Of a stretch of 64,000 nucleotides of DNA, positions 1 through 11,261 are shown in pieces. The first letter of the stretch is position 1; each line of letters begins with the position of its first letter. A program made the position numbers and the translations under genes. The DNA lies in the NCBI RefSeq assembly GCF_030272615.1, contig NC_081414.1, forward strand, positions 308,989,164 to 309,053,163, in the 5' to 3' direction. The notes beneath the pieces were generated by a model that saw only the letters and a program-made list of their open reading frames with translations, was not told the origin of the DNA and made no database searches. This DNA is from Cryptomeria japonica. Taxonomy: Eukaryota > Streptophyta > Pinopsida > Cupressales > Cupressaceae.

Positions 1-5
1 GAGAT

Positions 6-1464
6 TGTTGGCATATGTGCAGAATATGTTGACATGATGATATTGTGTTGTCATTGATGTCAATATGCTCAAAGAGAACTGGTATGATGTTGTGAACAAA
101 CATATGTGAAAAAGTGAAGCAATATGCTTGTTCAAGTGAACCGGTATGTTGGACCGAGAACCAATATAAGGAATGTTTTATATCTAGGGTTCATATGGCA
201 TAACTACTAGTTGGTAGTCTCAGCTTCAGGGTTTCTAGTTGAAGTGTTTCAAGCCTGTGTGTTTCAACTGATGGCATTGTGTGATGAGTTAGCATTATAA
301 TAGAGATCAGATCGTGATTGCCGCATCAGCCTTGTGCACGTGAAGGATCTTGCATGAAGGAGATTGATCCTATCTACCTTGGGAATGTGCAAAGTCTCTG
401 CAAACAGTGGAGAATGTGTGATGGGTTATCACCTCGTAGGAGCAGTGAAGAATGAATGATGGAGAATGTCTTGAGATCTATTCAAGACCATTGTATTCAA
501 ATGAATAGTGTTCAATGATCAGGATTGAACTGACTAAATTTCTCAAACTAAGTGTTTAGGGTTTAGGGTTTATGCTACCGACCTATCTATTTCCTATAAG
601 GTCGATGTGATGTTTCATGCTGAGGTTGTTGGCAAATGTTATGTGTGTATCTATGTGTAGAGATATGTGATTCCTGCCAGACCAGTTTAGAGGATTGATA
701 CCTGCATAGTGTGTGTGCCGAAGGAGGGAACTAAAGCGGATCTACTTTGGCATTGAGTGCTATTACCAGATCATTGTAATACCTATTGATCTCTAATCAC
801 TTCAACAGTTGAAAAATCCCTTAACAGAGTAGCTTTAACTAGCTTGCTATAAATCCTTTAACAGGGTGACTCAAAGTCATTGAGTTGATAAAATCCTCTA
901 ACAAGGTAACCTCTAACAGGGTTTAACCATTAACCAGGTATTCTAGCCATCCCTTAACCGGGTGATCCCTAACAGGATTGGTTCCTAACAAAACTTGTTG
1001 TAATAGTCTTTAACTAGATTAGGCTTCTAACAGAGCGGACTTCTAAAGAGTTCAAAATAGCTTGTGGGTACTCATCCCCATGGTGGTTTTTCCCATTTGG
1101 GTTTCCATGTGAAAAATATGTGTGTCATATGTGATGTCTTTTTCATGTGATGCTTTTTTGTTTTCTGTCAAGCGGTGAATCATGTTGATCTAGCTAGTTA
1201 TTATATCTCTGATGATAGATTATCTGTTTATACATAAGGACAAAGTGGAAATGAGAGAGTAGGTTGTATGAAAATTTAAGAAGATTGACTGGTTCATATC
1301 TTTCACAGTTGCACTATGTTTAACTGGTAGTAATCTGGTTTGGACCGGTGTTAAGGGTTGCCAGTAGTTTTTATTTTGAAATCAAACTGATTCAAGAAAA
1401 GTTTTTGTGCCTGTACTGATTCACCCCCCCCCCTCAGTACCGATTTGGTACTCACTTTTCATCA
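6..1464 (+). repeat. Copia-type LTR (solo or 3' LTR), left-edge element
   Basis: The sequence opens with gagat, the tail of a typical polypurine tract, then TGTTGGCAT, and ends in TCATCA, giving the TG...CA ends of an LTR. It has the marks of the other Copia LTRs here: TTGTCATTGATGTCAA near the start (48-63), a TATA-like tcctataagg near 590, an array of CTAACARGGT-like words at 800-1040, the block tttcccatttgggtttcca near 1090, and a C tract near the end (1426-1436). Any coding body lies left of the window, so solo and 3' LTR cannot be told apart. It sits inside the Tat 5' LTR, because the sequence after 1464 matches the Tat 3' LTR from about 27690. Confidence 0.8.
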
Positions 1465-2211
1465 TTGAGTTATCACATGCTAGTTTTCCATGATAGGATG
1501 GTTGTCGCTATACCGCAATGGAAGTACGTCCGAAATTAAAATGGCTCGACATAGCGACTAAAGGAAAGGTGCTCAGAAAGAAGGCCTTCTTGGTCCTTTG
1601 GCTCCAAAATTTAAATATTCAAAAGAATTAATTGCAGAGGTATGCAAGTTCCATCCGATATTGTTTCGAGGTGAAAAGTTGGTGAGAGGTATTCAAGCAG
1701 ATTTGCAGAGAACATAATGGTGTGCGGCTATGTGTTTTCTTAGGAAGAACAAATAAATGCTCTAGCACGAGACAATACATTGTCATTATGAAGCTATCGG
1801 TTGTTGTAACCGATTTTGGGTAATAGGAGCCTACCCTTTTGGCCACTTTCCAACTGAATGACCAGTGAATTAATGAAGCACGCATCCCAGAAAGAAAGTT
1901 ATGCTTCTCCCTCAACTTCAATGGTACAAAAATGTAACTTTTGTATTAAATAATGGTTAGGGTAAGATTTTTCTTCTAGGTAGTCCGAAGCTTATTGCAT
2001 CTCGATTTCTATAAAAGGATACCAAGGCTACCTAGAAAAGGGTCACAAATTTTGTAGCTAAACTCTGGCAAAATCAATATAGGCCATTTTCTTAGCAATT
2101 TTTGAGACAAATATTATGTACTTGTAACCTTTTGACAGAGGAATTAAATATACAGTCCAGAGAATTTAAATGCAAACTTGTATTGTCTCTATGTCATTGT
2201 ACTGGTGTTCA
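1465..2211 (+). repeat. Tat-type Gypsy 5' LTR, left fragment
   Basis: This stretch aligns along its length with about 27700-28453, inside the Tat 3' LTR. The part upstream lies beyond the Copia LTR to the left and outside the window. The fragment stops at 2211, where Copia C1 is inserted after the target sequence gttca (2207-2211); the LTR resumes at 17838. It holds one hairpin module (1499-1557) and the LTR TATA box. An antisense 97-codon open frame (1628-1921) also exists in the other LTR copy, but that follows from common descent and is not called as a gene. Confidence 0.85.
2008..2018 (+). promoter_or_regulatory. TATA box of the Tat 5' LTR
   Basis: The sequence tctataaaagg fits a plant TATA box. 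It is conserved in the paired 3' LTR at 28251-28261, about 820 bases before the LTR end. The intact-LTR spacing implies a long R-U5 segment. C1, inserted at 2212, now separates this promoter from the Tat body. Confidence 0.6.
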
Positions 2212-3015
2212 TTTTGGCATTTTGGCACTAAGTTGTCATTGATGTCAACTGGTGGAGATTGAGCATGAAGGATGGTTGCTTGTTTATGATGAAGAGGCAG
2301 AATGTTAAAAGTTGTCTTACACCATCAGAAGTAAAGATGTGCAACTGGTACAGGATGCTATACCGGTCAACAAAAGAACACTCTAAAGGAAAAGGGTTTA
2401 CCAGTATGTGTTTGCCGGACTGACTACATGTTGGTAGGTCATGTCTTGATTGGTGTGATGTCATGTGAAGTTGAGTTGGCAAGTAGGGTGTGGCTGGTGA
2501 AGCTTCATCCACATGATTGATGGAACAAATAATCACCATTAATGAAGGAGCCACAAATCACGGGATTGCATCAGACTGATTGCGGCTTGAGGAAGAAGGA
2601 ATGATAGAGGAAGATCAAGGGAGCAGTTGGTGCCTAGATCAAAGCAAGAAGATCGGATTGAAAGAATACCTTGAGAAGGAAATAGTAGAGGTATTAAAAG
2701 AAGTTTGACAGATGTAGATCAAAATAATGGATCGTGGTTATTTTTTCTGGAAAACATGTTTTAAAAGGTGCAGAAATGGTGAAGATGAATAAATGGACAT
2801 CAAGGTGATCAGATCATGTCAGATCTGATTGGATTTGGTTTGCCTTGTAGATGGTGAGGAAACCCTAACCATCAAAACTTTGAATTGCATTTTGGTGGGA
2901 AATCATCCGATAAGAAATGAGAGCTACAGATAGAAAAAAGTTGATGTTGTGCAGATTGGAGAGAAGAGAGCAGTGAGAGTGAGCAAGCAAACCGATGAGA
3001 GGATCCTACCGGAAG
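2212..3015 (+). repeat. C1 5' LTR, truncated
   Basis: It aligns base for base, with scattered changes, with 7543-8340 and a few bases past the D insertion (17208-17220). It ends about ccggaag (3010-3016), where the paired LTR continues for another 620 bases but this copy runs straight into gag. It preserves the single uninterrupted target (gatcc at about 3002-3006) that element D duplicated in the 3' LTR. Confidence 0.8.
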
Positions 3016-4507
3016 AGAGTTTAGAAGATCTGCCATCAAAGACAGAGATAGGAATGACTACCAGCAAGGAAGAAGAGGCTACCAGAACCAAAATATCTTA
3101 TATACCATTGAGGATGACACAATAGATGATGAAGATCCATTAGAAGATGATGACCATGAGAACGACAGAAAAGTAAATCTTTTCATGGCACTCGATAGAC
3201 CTGCTGATGAAGATGAGGAAGAAGAGGACATTGACACTAAAGTGGATTTGGAAAGTGAACTTATTAGTGCACTTGAGGAATTGAGTAAAATAGGGGAACT
3301 CAAGAGGGTTAAGCTTGGTGTAGTAGATGAACAAGATCTCTTGAAGTAGTCTCTGGAAGAATCTGGTTAAATCATATCTGACTTAAAACTGTAGCTGGAA
3401 GAAACTAAGAAGATCAATGAAGCTACAACCCTTGCTTTGAGAAAGAAAGAAAAGGAGCATCAACAGATGGAAACATAAATAATAAAGCTCAGAAAGAAGC
3501 TTGAAGAAAGCAAGGAAGAAATAAAGACAAGAAATAAGTATGAAGGCAACACTGAGGCTTTGGATAAGATGTTGAGGAAACAAAAGCAATCCAAAGATAC
3601 CAGAGGTTTAGGCTTTGAAGTTGGTCAAGGTTCAACCCACAAAGATAAATCTGACAAAGAGATGTTGTTCACCTCTTCAATTGAAGGTAAAGAAAAGAAG
3701 ACATTCACTATAGGCAAGGATACTGGCAAAAAGATATATGCAAATGCTATTAGAACTCAACATCCAAACCGATATGTAGAAATGAACCGAAGGCCATTCT
3801 TCATGCGTAAATATGCAGACTCAAGAAGGAATGTTGGGATTGACCAAGAAGGATTCACCAGATTCAATTACATGAATGGAAGACACCCATTGAGGCAGTT
3901 TCATTCAGGACCAAGACAACCCAATCGATATGTATTAGATTTTCATGGCTATTGTTACCGGTGTAATAAGTTTGGGCATAGAATAGCTAAATGTAGGTTA
4001 AACAATAAGCCCTCTATGAATTATGAAACTAAAAATTCATTTAATGCACTATGAGATATGGAGATTGTCTGCTATCAGTGCAACAGAATTGGGCATAAGA
4101 GTTTTGATTGTAGAAAGAACAAACTGGTACCCTACAAAAATCTTAAGGATGTTCCCTTTAATGAAAATATAAAATTCTATAACTATCAAGAATTTGGACA
4201 CATAGCAAAGTTATGCAAAAACAAGAAGATTAAGAAAATGAAGGAAAAACCAAATCATGAACTGGTAATTGAATCTGAAGTAAATACAACAGCTGACAAG
4301 AAGAAGGAAATCAAACCAGTTTGGGTTCAGAAAGAAAAGGAAAAGCCAGAATTGAGTCTCATAGTGCAGACTGCCTTGCATGCTGAAAGTAAAAATCTAT
4401 GGGTGGTAGATAGTGGCTGCTCAAACCATATGACTGGTGACAAAAGGAAATTCATTAAACTTGAAGATTGGAATGGTGGATTGGTAAGGTTTGGAGACAA
4501 TTCTTCT
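3016..4507 (+). pseudogene. C1 gag remnant, coiled coil plus zinc knuckles
   Basis: One reading frame runs from the LTR junction to about 4507. It holds an acidic segment (3110-3250), a glutamate/lysine-rich helical stretch typical of coiled coils (3250-3590), a DTRGLGF motif near 3598 and three zinc knuckles: CYRCNKFGHRIAKC (3953-3994), CYQCNRIGHKSFDC (4070-4111), and a third near 4174-4215 whose first cysteine is now phenylalanine. Five in-frame stops (3347, 3368, 3392, 3476, 4052) sit where glutamine or arginine is expected. Gag builds the particle that packages the RNA. The N-terminal capsid part is missing. Several knuckles plus a C-terminal coil match SIRE-type Copia gag. Confidence 0.75.
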
Positions 4508-5663
4508 TAAAAATAAAGGGAAAAGGAACACTAAGGATTGATGGAAAACTGGAGGCACATGATGTATACTATGTGGAAGGCCTCAAACATAATCTACTAA
4601 GTGTGAGTCAAATGTGTGACAAAGGTTACAAATTTACTTTTGACTCAATCAGCTGCCACATAGAGAATGACACTAACGATAAAGTTGTGGTTGAAGGAAA
4701 GAGGACTGATGGAAATGTTTATAATTTGAAGGAATGCTATGAGCCCAAATGTATGTTAGGACAAGTAGATGAAAGTTGGCTGTGGTACAGAAGATTAGGC
4801 CACATAAATTTTGATAACTTAGTCACAGTAAGCAAAAAGGAGTGTGTGAGGAATATTCTACTCATCATCAAACCGGTAAACACATTCTATGATGAATATA
4901 TAAAAGGTAAGCAAACAAAAGTGAGTTTCAAGACAAAGGAGCACAACACCTCCAAGCCACTTGAAATTTTGCATACAGATCTGTGTGGTCCAACTAGAAC
5001 AAGAGCACTTGTCGGTGAAAGATACTTCATGCTCTTCATTGATGACTACTCAAGGATGACATGGGTCACCTTTCTGCAAGATAAATCATGAGCATTTGAA
5101 ATATTCAAGATCTTTCAGAAGATGGTAGATAAAGAAAGTGGGTAAAAATTAAAATGCCTAAGATCAGACAGGGGTGGAGAGTTCACATATAATGAATTTG
5201 AAGATTATTGTGAAAGAAATGGAATTAGAAGGCAATACTCTACTCCTAGAACACCATAGCAAAATGGAGTGGTAGAAAGGAAGAAACTGATAGCCAAAGA
5301 GATGGCCAAAACCATGTTGAATGAGACCAATCTGCCTGATACTTATTGGAAAGAAGTTGTTCATACTGTTGCATATACTTTGAACCGGGTTCAATTAAGA
5401 ACAAATAGCAAAATGACACCTTATGAGTTGTGGTATGACCGGAAACCATCAGTCAAATATTTAAAAGTTTTTGGAAGCAAGTGCTTAATTAAGAAAGATA
5501 TGGATGGTTTGGGAAGTTTTGACTCTAGGAGTGATGAAGGGATTTTTCTTGGTTACTCATCTAACAACAAAGCCTACAAATGCTACAATAAAAGACTAAG
5601 AAGAGTTGTTAAAAGTGTGCATGTAAGAGTTGATGAAGATATGCTCAAAGGTTCTCAACCATA
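4390..5663 (+). pseudogene. C1 protease and integrase, broken
   Basis: The Copia protease motif WVVDSGCSNHMTG begins near 4402, with the catalytic DSG intact. A frameshift near 4505 moves the frame. Then come the GAG-pre-integrase region (WLWYRRLGHINFDNL) and the integrase core, with acidic residues in LHTDLCGP (near 4975), RSDRGGEF (near 5165) and QNGVVER (near 5270). The HHCC cysteines upstream are degraded. In-frame stops lie at 5089-5091, 5143 and 5257-5259. Protease before integrase before reverse transcriptase is the Copia order. The protein would cut the polyprotein and insert the DNA copy; this copy cannot make it in one piece. Confidence 0.85.
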
Positions 5664-7396
5664 GGCTAACCGGTATGATGACTTTGGTGATGAATATTAT
5701 GAAGCTCGGATAGAAACTGCACCTAAGGTAGCATCCCAGAAGGTTCCCAACCAGTATGTACAATTGAATCACCCAAAAGAGAAAATTTTGGGGAATAAGA
5801 ATGATGGTGTGCAAACTAGAATAAGACTTGCCCGGAATGATGAACAAGTCACCCTATGCCTCATGACTGAAGTTGAACCCAAAAATTTCATTGAGGCTAG
5901 CAAGAGATAAGAATGGATGGATTTCATGGAAGAAGAACTGCACCAAATTGAGAAGAATGAGACTTGGGAGTTAGTCCCTAGACAAGAAGACAAGAATATC
6001 ATTGGTACAAAGTGGGTCTACCGAAACAAAATGAATGAAGAAGGTAAGATTGTAAGGCATAAAGCTAGACTAGTGTGCAAAGGATACTCTCAAGTAGAAG
6101 GGATTGACTTTGAAGAAACATTTGCACTGGTGGCTAGATTAGAACTAATTAGGATGTTTCTAGCTTACTCTGCCTACAAGGGCTACAAAGTATACCAAAT
6201 GGATGTAAAATCTACTTTTCTAAATGGAAATTTAGAAGAAGTATACATGGAGAAACCAGAAGGATTTATGTTGCATGTTGATGAGACATTTGTGTACCGG
6301 ATAAAGAAGGTTCTGTATGTTTTGAAGCAAGCTCCTAGAGCATGGTACTCAAGATTAGATCAATATCTGAAGGAGGAAGGATTCAGAAAGGGAAGTGCAG
6401 ACAATAATTTGTACATAAGGAAACATGGGAATCACATGATTATTGTGGTTATGTATGTAGATGACATCATCTTTGGAGGCAACAAGGATACTCTCTATAA
6501 AGAATTTAATGATCATATGGAGTCAGAATTTGAGATGTCAATGCTGGGTGAACTGACTTACTTGGTTTGTAGATATTACAGAAAGATAAAGGGATCTTTA
6601 TCTCAGAGGTCAAGTATGCAAAGGAGATGATGAAGAAATTCAAATTGGAAGATTGCAAACCGGTAAGTACTCCCATGGTGACAGGCAATAAATTGAGTAA
6701 GAATGATGAATCACCGGTAGTGGATCAAACTCTATACAGATCCATGATAGGCAGTCTACTATATCTGACTACTTCAAGACCAGATATAGTTTAGGCAGTA
6801 TGCATGGTAGCCAAATTTCAAACTGCACCAAAGCAGTCACACATGAATGTTGTTAGCATAATTTTTAGATACCTACAAGGAACTCTCAGCTATGGTTTGT
6901 GGTACCCTAAATAGGGAAATTATATCCTGGAAGCATACACTTATGTCAATTGGGTAGGATGCATTGATGATAGAAAGAGCACAAGTGGTGTTGCATTCTT
7001 TCTAGGTGGTTGATTGGTCTCTTGGCATAGCAAGAAGCAAGACTCAGTCTCCTTATCTACTATTGAAGTTGAGTACATTGATGTTGCTACATGGTTCTCT
7101 TAGGTGCTTTGGATGAAGTAGAATCTCAAAGATATAAAGGTAGAAATCACTGAACCTATTCTCATACGGTGTGACAATTAGAATGCAATCAACATAGCAA
7201 AGAATCCGGTCATGCATTCCAGAACCAAACACATTGCAATCAAATATCACTTCCTCAGAGAGAAGGTTGAGGGACAGGAGGTAAGAATGGATTATGTTCC
7301 TACTGGTGAACAAGTAGCAGACATTTTCACCAAACCATTACCGATCAGCACTTTTGAGTACCTACGACACAATTTGGGCGTTGTAGCATCTGTCTA
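5664..7396 (+). pseudogene. C1 reverse transcriptase and RNase H, broken
   Basis: The RVT_2 type reverse transcriptase is readable from WMDFMEEEL (5917) through GTKWVYRNK and [13 protein letters not shown] to the catalytic YVDD at 6454-6465, all in one frame to 6630. A frameshift near 6570-6600 leads to the Copia RNase H, readable to the closing ADIFTKPL...F motif, stop at about 7395. The RNase H has stops at 6792, 6912, 7012, 7101 and 7180; several replace expected glutamine or arginine. A 250-base linker before the RT (5664-5916) has stops at each end. The catalytic site is intact, but the enzyme cannot be made as one chain. Confidence 0.85.
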
Positions 7397-7542
7397 GGCA
7401 GGTTTTATATGACACAGGGGGAGTTAGGTCAGGGGCAAAGGGGGAGTGCGCATGTATCCTTTGTCATTTATGTCAAAGGGGGAGAAATGTACCAGTATGG
7501 AGTGGACTGTGAGAAGTTGACATCAATGTCAAAGGGGCAGAT
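7397..7542 (+). other. C1 3' untranslated part with repeated polypurine tracts
   Basis: After the RNase H stop lie four GGGG-containing purine tracts: cagggggag (7415), aaagggggag (7437), aaagggggag (7475) and aaaggggcagat (7531), the last abutting the 3' LTR. The last is the expected primer for plus-strand synthesis. Confidence 0.7.
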
Positions 7543-7579
7543 TGTTGGCATTTTGGCACTAAGTTGTCATTGATGTCAA
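7517..7579 (+). other. Inverted repeat bracketing the C1 polypurine tract and LTR start
   Basis: TTGACATCAATGTCAA at 7517-7532 and TTGTCATTGATGTCAA at 7564-7579 are inverted copies matching at 15 of 16 positions. The polypurine tract and the first 21 bases of the 3' LTR lie between them. The same layout is present in C3, C2 and E1. Confidence 0.6.
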
Positions 7580-8340
7580 TCAGTGGAGATTGAGCATGAA
7601 GGATGGTTGCTTGTTTATGATGAAGAGCCAGAATGTTAAAAGTTGTCTTACACTAATGAAAGTAAAGATATGCAACCGATACAGGATGCTACACTGGTCA
7701 AAAAAAGAACAACACTCTACAGGCAAAGGGTTTTACCGGTATGTGTTTATCGGACCAACTACTTATTGGTAGGTCGTGTATTGATCGGTGTGATGTCGTA
7801 TGAAGCTAAAGTGGCAAGTAGGGTGTGGTTGGTGAAGCCTCATCCACAGGATTGATGAAACAGATAATCACCATTAATGAAGGAGCCACAAATCATGGGA
7901 TTGCATCAGACTGATTGCGGCTCGAGGAAGAAGGAATGACAAAGGAAGATCAGGGGAGCAGTTGGAGCCTGGATCGAAACAAGAAGACCAGATTGAAAGA
8001 ATACCTCAAGAAGGAAATAGCAGAGGTATTAATAGTAGTTTGATAGATGTAGATCAAAATAATGGATCATGGTTCTTTTTTCTGGAAAACGTGTTTTAAA
8101 AGGTGTGGAAATGGCGAAGATGAATAAATGGACATCAAGGTGATCAGATCATGTCAGATCTGATTGGATTTGGTTTGCCTCGTAGATGGTGAGGAAACCC
8201 TAACTGTCAAAACTTTGAATTGCATTTTGGCTAGAAATCATCTGATAAGAAATGAGAGCTATGGATAGAAAAAGTTGATGTTGTGCATATTGGAGAGAAG
8301 AGAGCAGTGAGAGTGAGCAAGCAAACCGGTGAGAGGATTC
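7543..8340 (+). repeat. C1 3' LTR, left part
   Basis: It starts TGTTGGCATTTTGGCAC directly after the polypurine tract and matches the 5' LTR at 2212-3006. It is cut at 8340 after gattc, where element D is inserted; the LTR resumes at 17208 with the duplicated gattc. Confidence 0.9.
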
Positions 8341-8982
8341 TGTAGACACCTAAAAATGGTCAACGCTTGCGGAATCATACTTTAACAATTGCGCATTGCC
8401 TCATTTTAGGTTTTTGCATCGCATTAACATTTCTCCTATGTCATGCACTTGGTTTTTATCATTTGCGAGCATCAAGTCATTCTTCTACATTCTTCATCTG
8501 TCTCGCATTTGAATTTGGTCTTGTTGACAACAATCTTCAGTCATGATTTTGGTCGATCGTTGTCCTTCTCAATCGTGTCAATTTGGATCAATTTGTCATT
8601 GTTCCTCATCAATTGGTGCATTTATCAATCGAATCATTTTATCACATTGGTCATTTATCAATCCAAAATCAAATCAAATCGAGTCAATTATCTTTCAAGA
8701 CCTAATTCATCTTCTAGGGTTTCGTGATTTAATCATTTAACCTTGTGTGTGTCATTTCTTCCTTTAGGATTAATAAATTGTTTATTTATCCTAAGTCTTC
8801 TCATTACAATTAAATGTTCATTTAATTGGCTAATTATTCCTCTTTGTAAATGAATTAATTAATAAATGAATGTGCTTTGGAATTAGGGTCATTTCAATGA
8901 GTGTTCTTTTGATTATGTTATCATGTCTTGTGTTTTGATTGATCTTCTTACTTGTTTTGATGATTCCTAATTCTACCCCACA
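8341..8982 (+). repeat. D LTR, forward copy with internal deletion
   Basis: It begins TGTAGACACC and ends about CTACCCCACA. It matches the inverted LTR at 14558-15702 at both ends, but lacks about 500 bases in the middle: it jumps near 8870 from the taataaatga region to atgtgctttgg. The missing middle contains the TATA box seen in the inverted copy. A primer site may begin at about 8986 (attggtgaacccgatg), not matched here to a tRNA. Confidence 0.75.
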
Positions 8983-9099
8983 TTAATTGGTGAACCCGAT
9001 GTGAAATACTAACCTTCTAACCCCTCTACTGTGTTTTGGAGTGTTTCTAAGTTGATTTGCAGGTCAAAAACCCAAAAACAGGGCCGTGCAGGGTATTCT

Positions 9100-9225
9100 G
9101 AAGACTTCTGCGCTTGTGTGGAGCATCTTGCGCTTGTGTTGAAGCATCTTGCACTTGTGTTGAAGACTTTTGCGCTTGTGTTAGACATCTTGCGCTTGTG
9201 TCATGACTTCTGCGCCTGTGTAAAG
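9100..9225 (+). repeat. Minisatellite in the D leader
   Basis: Six imperfect units of about 21 bases repeat the core cttctgcgcttgtgt or catcttgcgcttgtgt, separated by 3-6 variable bases. The 76-codon frame across it (ALVLKHLALVLKT...) reflects the repeat. Confidence 0.75.
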
Positions 9226-11261
9226 TCCAGATCAGAGGTGAAAAATGCAGTTTTTACTTGAAAAATTTTATATGTTTTAGTAAATTGAAATTTTGAGGGT
9301 CTTCGGTGCATTTGTGGACGTGCGCGGAAACATGATGAGACATCATTGATGTTTCCAAAATTTGGTTCTAGATTATTTGAATACCTTTCCAACGCATCAA
9401 ACGGTTTGTAATTTGGAGCTAGGATGAGAAAGTTATGCCTTCTCAAAGTAGACTGAAATTTTGATAGTTTTCATAAATCAAATCATCTATGCTTTGGATT
9501 TTGGTACTAATTATTTATGCAGGATCTTGGCATACGCATGACAAAGACTACAAATCAAACTACTAACATGTTTTGTGCAGATTCGATGGTCAAAGACAAC
9601 AAATCAAACTTCTGACATGTGTTTTGCAGGTTGCCTTGGAGAAACAACCAAATTGTGTGTTTGAGATTTTTAATTAGGCACTTAGTGATTTATAAGTAGG
9701 TGGAAATGAACCTTTGTTTGCTTTTATTGTTAAGTATGACATTGGAGTAGGAGAGTATGCTCTCATCCTTCATAGGGTGATCAGAAATCCAGATCTTTGA
9801 TACCATGCTTGTGTTGTTGATTGAGTGTCTCCATTAGAGGGCCTGCCTTCCCGACCACTTTGCTTTAGCAAGCAAGTGATAATCATGAGAAGGGAATGAC
9901 CCAAAGTGAGTACAGCTAGAATTCATTGGCATTCTAACTCACTATAAAAAAATACCTGATGGGCGAAAGCTTTGAAGGAAGTGTTACGTGGGAATTGCAG
10001 TTACTTGGGAAGTGATGCCCCTTGAACTCTTTCTCATATCAACATCTAAGTAGGGCCTCTTGGTCTAAATCGCGCTTACGTGACTACATTTGTTTGGTAT
10101 CTTGATGGGCTTAATGTCTCAATCATGCTTGCATGACAACAAGGAGTAATGCTTAACAGAAATCCTTACTAAACACCTTGTTTTTAGAGGCCAAAAACCC
10201 TTCTAGTTGCTTGAGAAGGACAAATTCGGATACTTGGAAGAGATACTAAGTTCGCCATGGGGAGATTCCATGGGAATTGATGCTTGGCTGCCTTGAGAAG
10301 TGAGTGTCGTGGAGGGGAGCTCGTGGGGTCAAGCATCTATGTATTCTCCTTGAATCCCATAATGAGTCTACCTCTCAAGTACCTAATGTCTTTTGCCTAC
10401 CCTAAGGAATGTGGAAATGAGCATGATTGTCTTGAGTCTAAGTTGTAACATCTTGTATTCTTTGATTGTCAAAAGTTGAATGTTATCCCATTTCAAAAGC
10501 AAAACACATTAATATAACATAAGGTTAAGCACAAGAGACATTCATCCAACAAAAAGTTCAACAAGGTTCAAAGCACACCTTCAAACATGATTATCAAACA
10601 TTGTTCAAAAACTTGTCTCAACATTTATGTCACTTGCATTTAGGTTCATCCTAGGTTGCATTTTGCAAAATCATTGTCAAGTATCAAGGTTAGGTTTTCA
10701 TCTAAGTCATACTCTTTTGCATATCAATAAGAGTCATCCACTTGCATATGTCCTCTTGCATTAAAGTCATATCATTGTCATACATTTGCATTAGCATATC
10801 CCAAGTCTCTTCATTAAGCCTAAGTCATTGTCATATCATATTAAGATCATTTGCATCTTAATTGTCCTTTTGCATATATTATCAAACCTAGGTTTTGTCA
10901 TACTAGAATAATCCAAATCTTTGATAAACCCTAAGTCATTGTTAGGAAGTCTAGACCTTATCAAACTTTTGTCCTTTTGTCATCAATATCATTTTGTCAA
11001 ACCTAGCTTAGTATCCAAGCATATAGGGGAGACATTGTCATCTTGTCCTTTGTCAATTAAGTCATTTTGTCCTTTTGAGGTCTAGACATCACTTTAATTT
11101 CCTAAGGGTCCCTCTCTTAGATTTGCATTCATAAGTTTGTCAAAATCTTCAAAAAATAACCAAAAAAATAGATTGCATTTTCATTTATTTAGTTTACATT
11201 TAGTTGCATATCATATATTATCCTGGAAAAATTCCAAAAATATTGCATTTGCATAAGTGAC
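9226..11261 (+). other. D untranslated leader
   Basis: Two kilobases with no open frame worth calling lie between the minisatellite and the large ORF. The last 700 bases are rich in gtcattgtcat, catttgcat and related words, with little guanine. Long leaders of this kind are usual in large plant Gypsy elements. No splice sites were assigned. Confidence 0.5.

Noticed and set aside
3079-3334. Minus-strand Ser-rich frames at 3079-3334
   Set aside because: Shadow of the acidic, Glu/Asp-rich C1 gag stretch on the plus strand.
9031-9261. 76-codon frame with ALVLKHLALVLKT repeats
   Set aside because: Produced by the minisatellite, not a protein motif.
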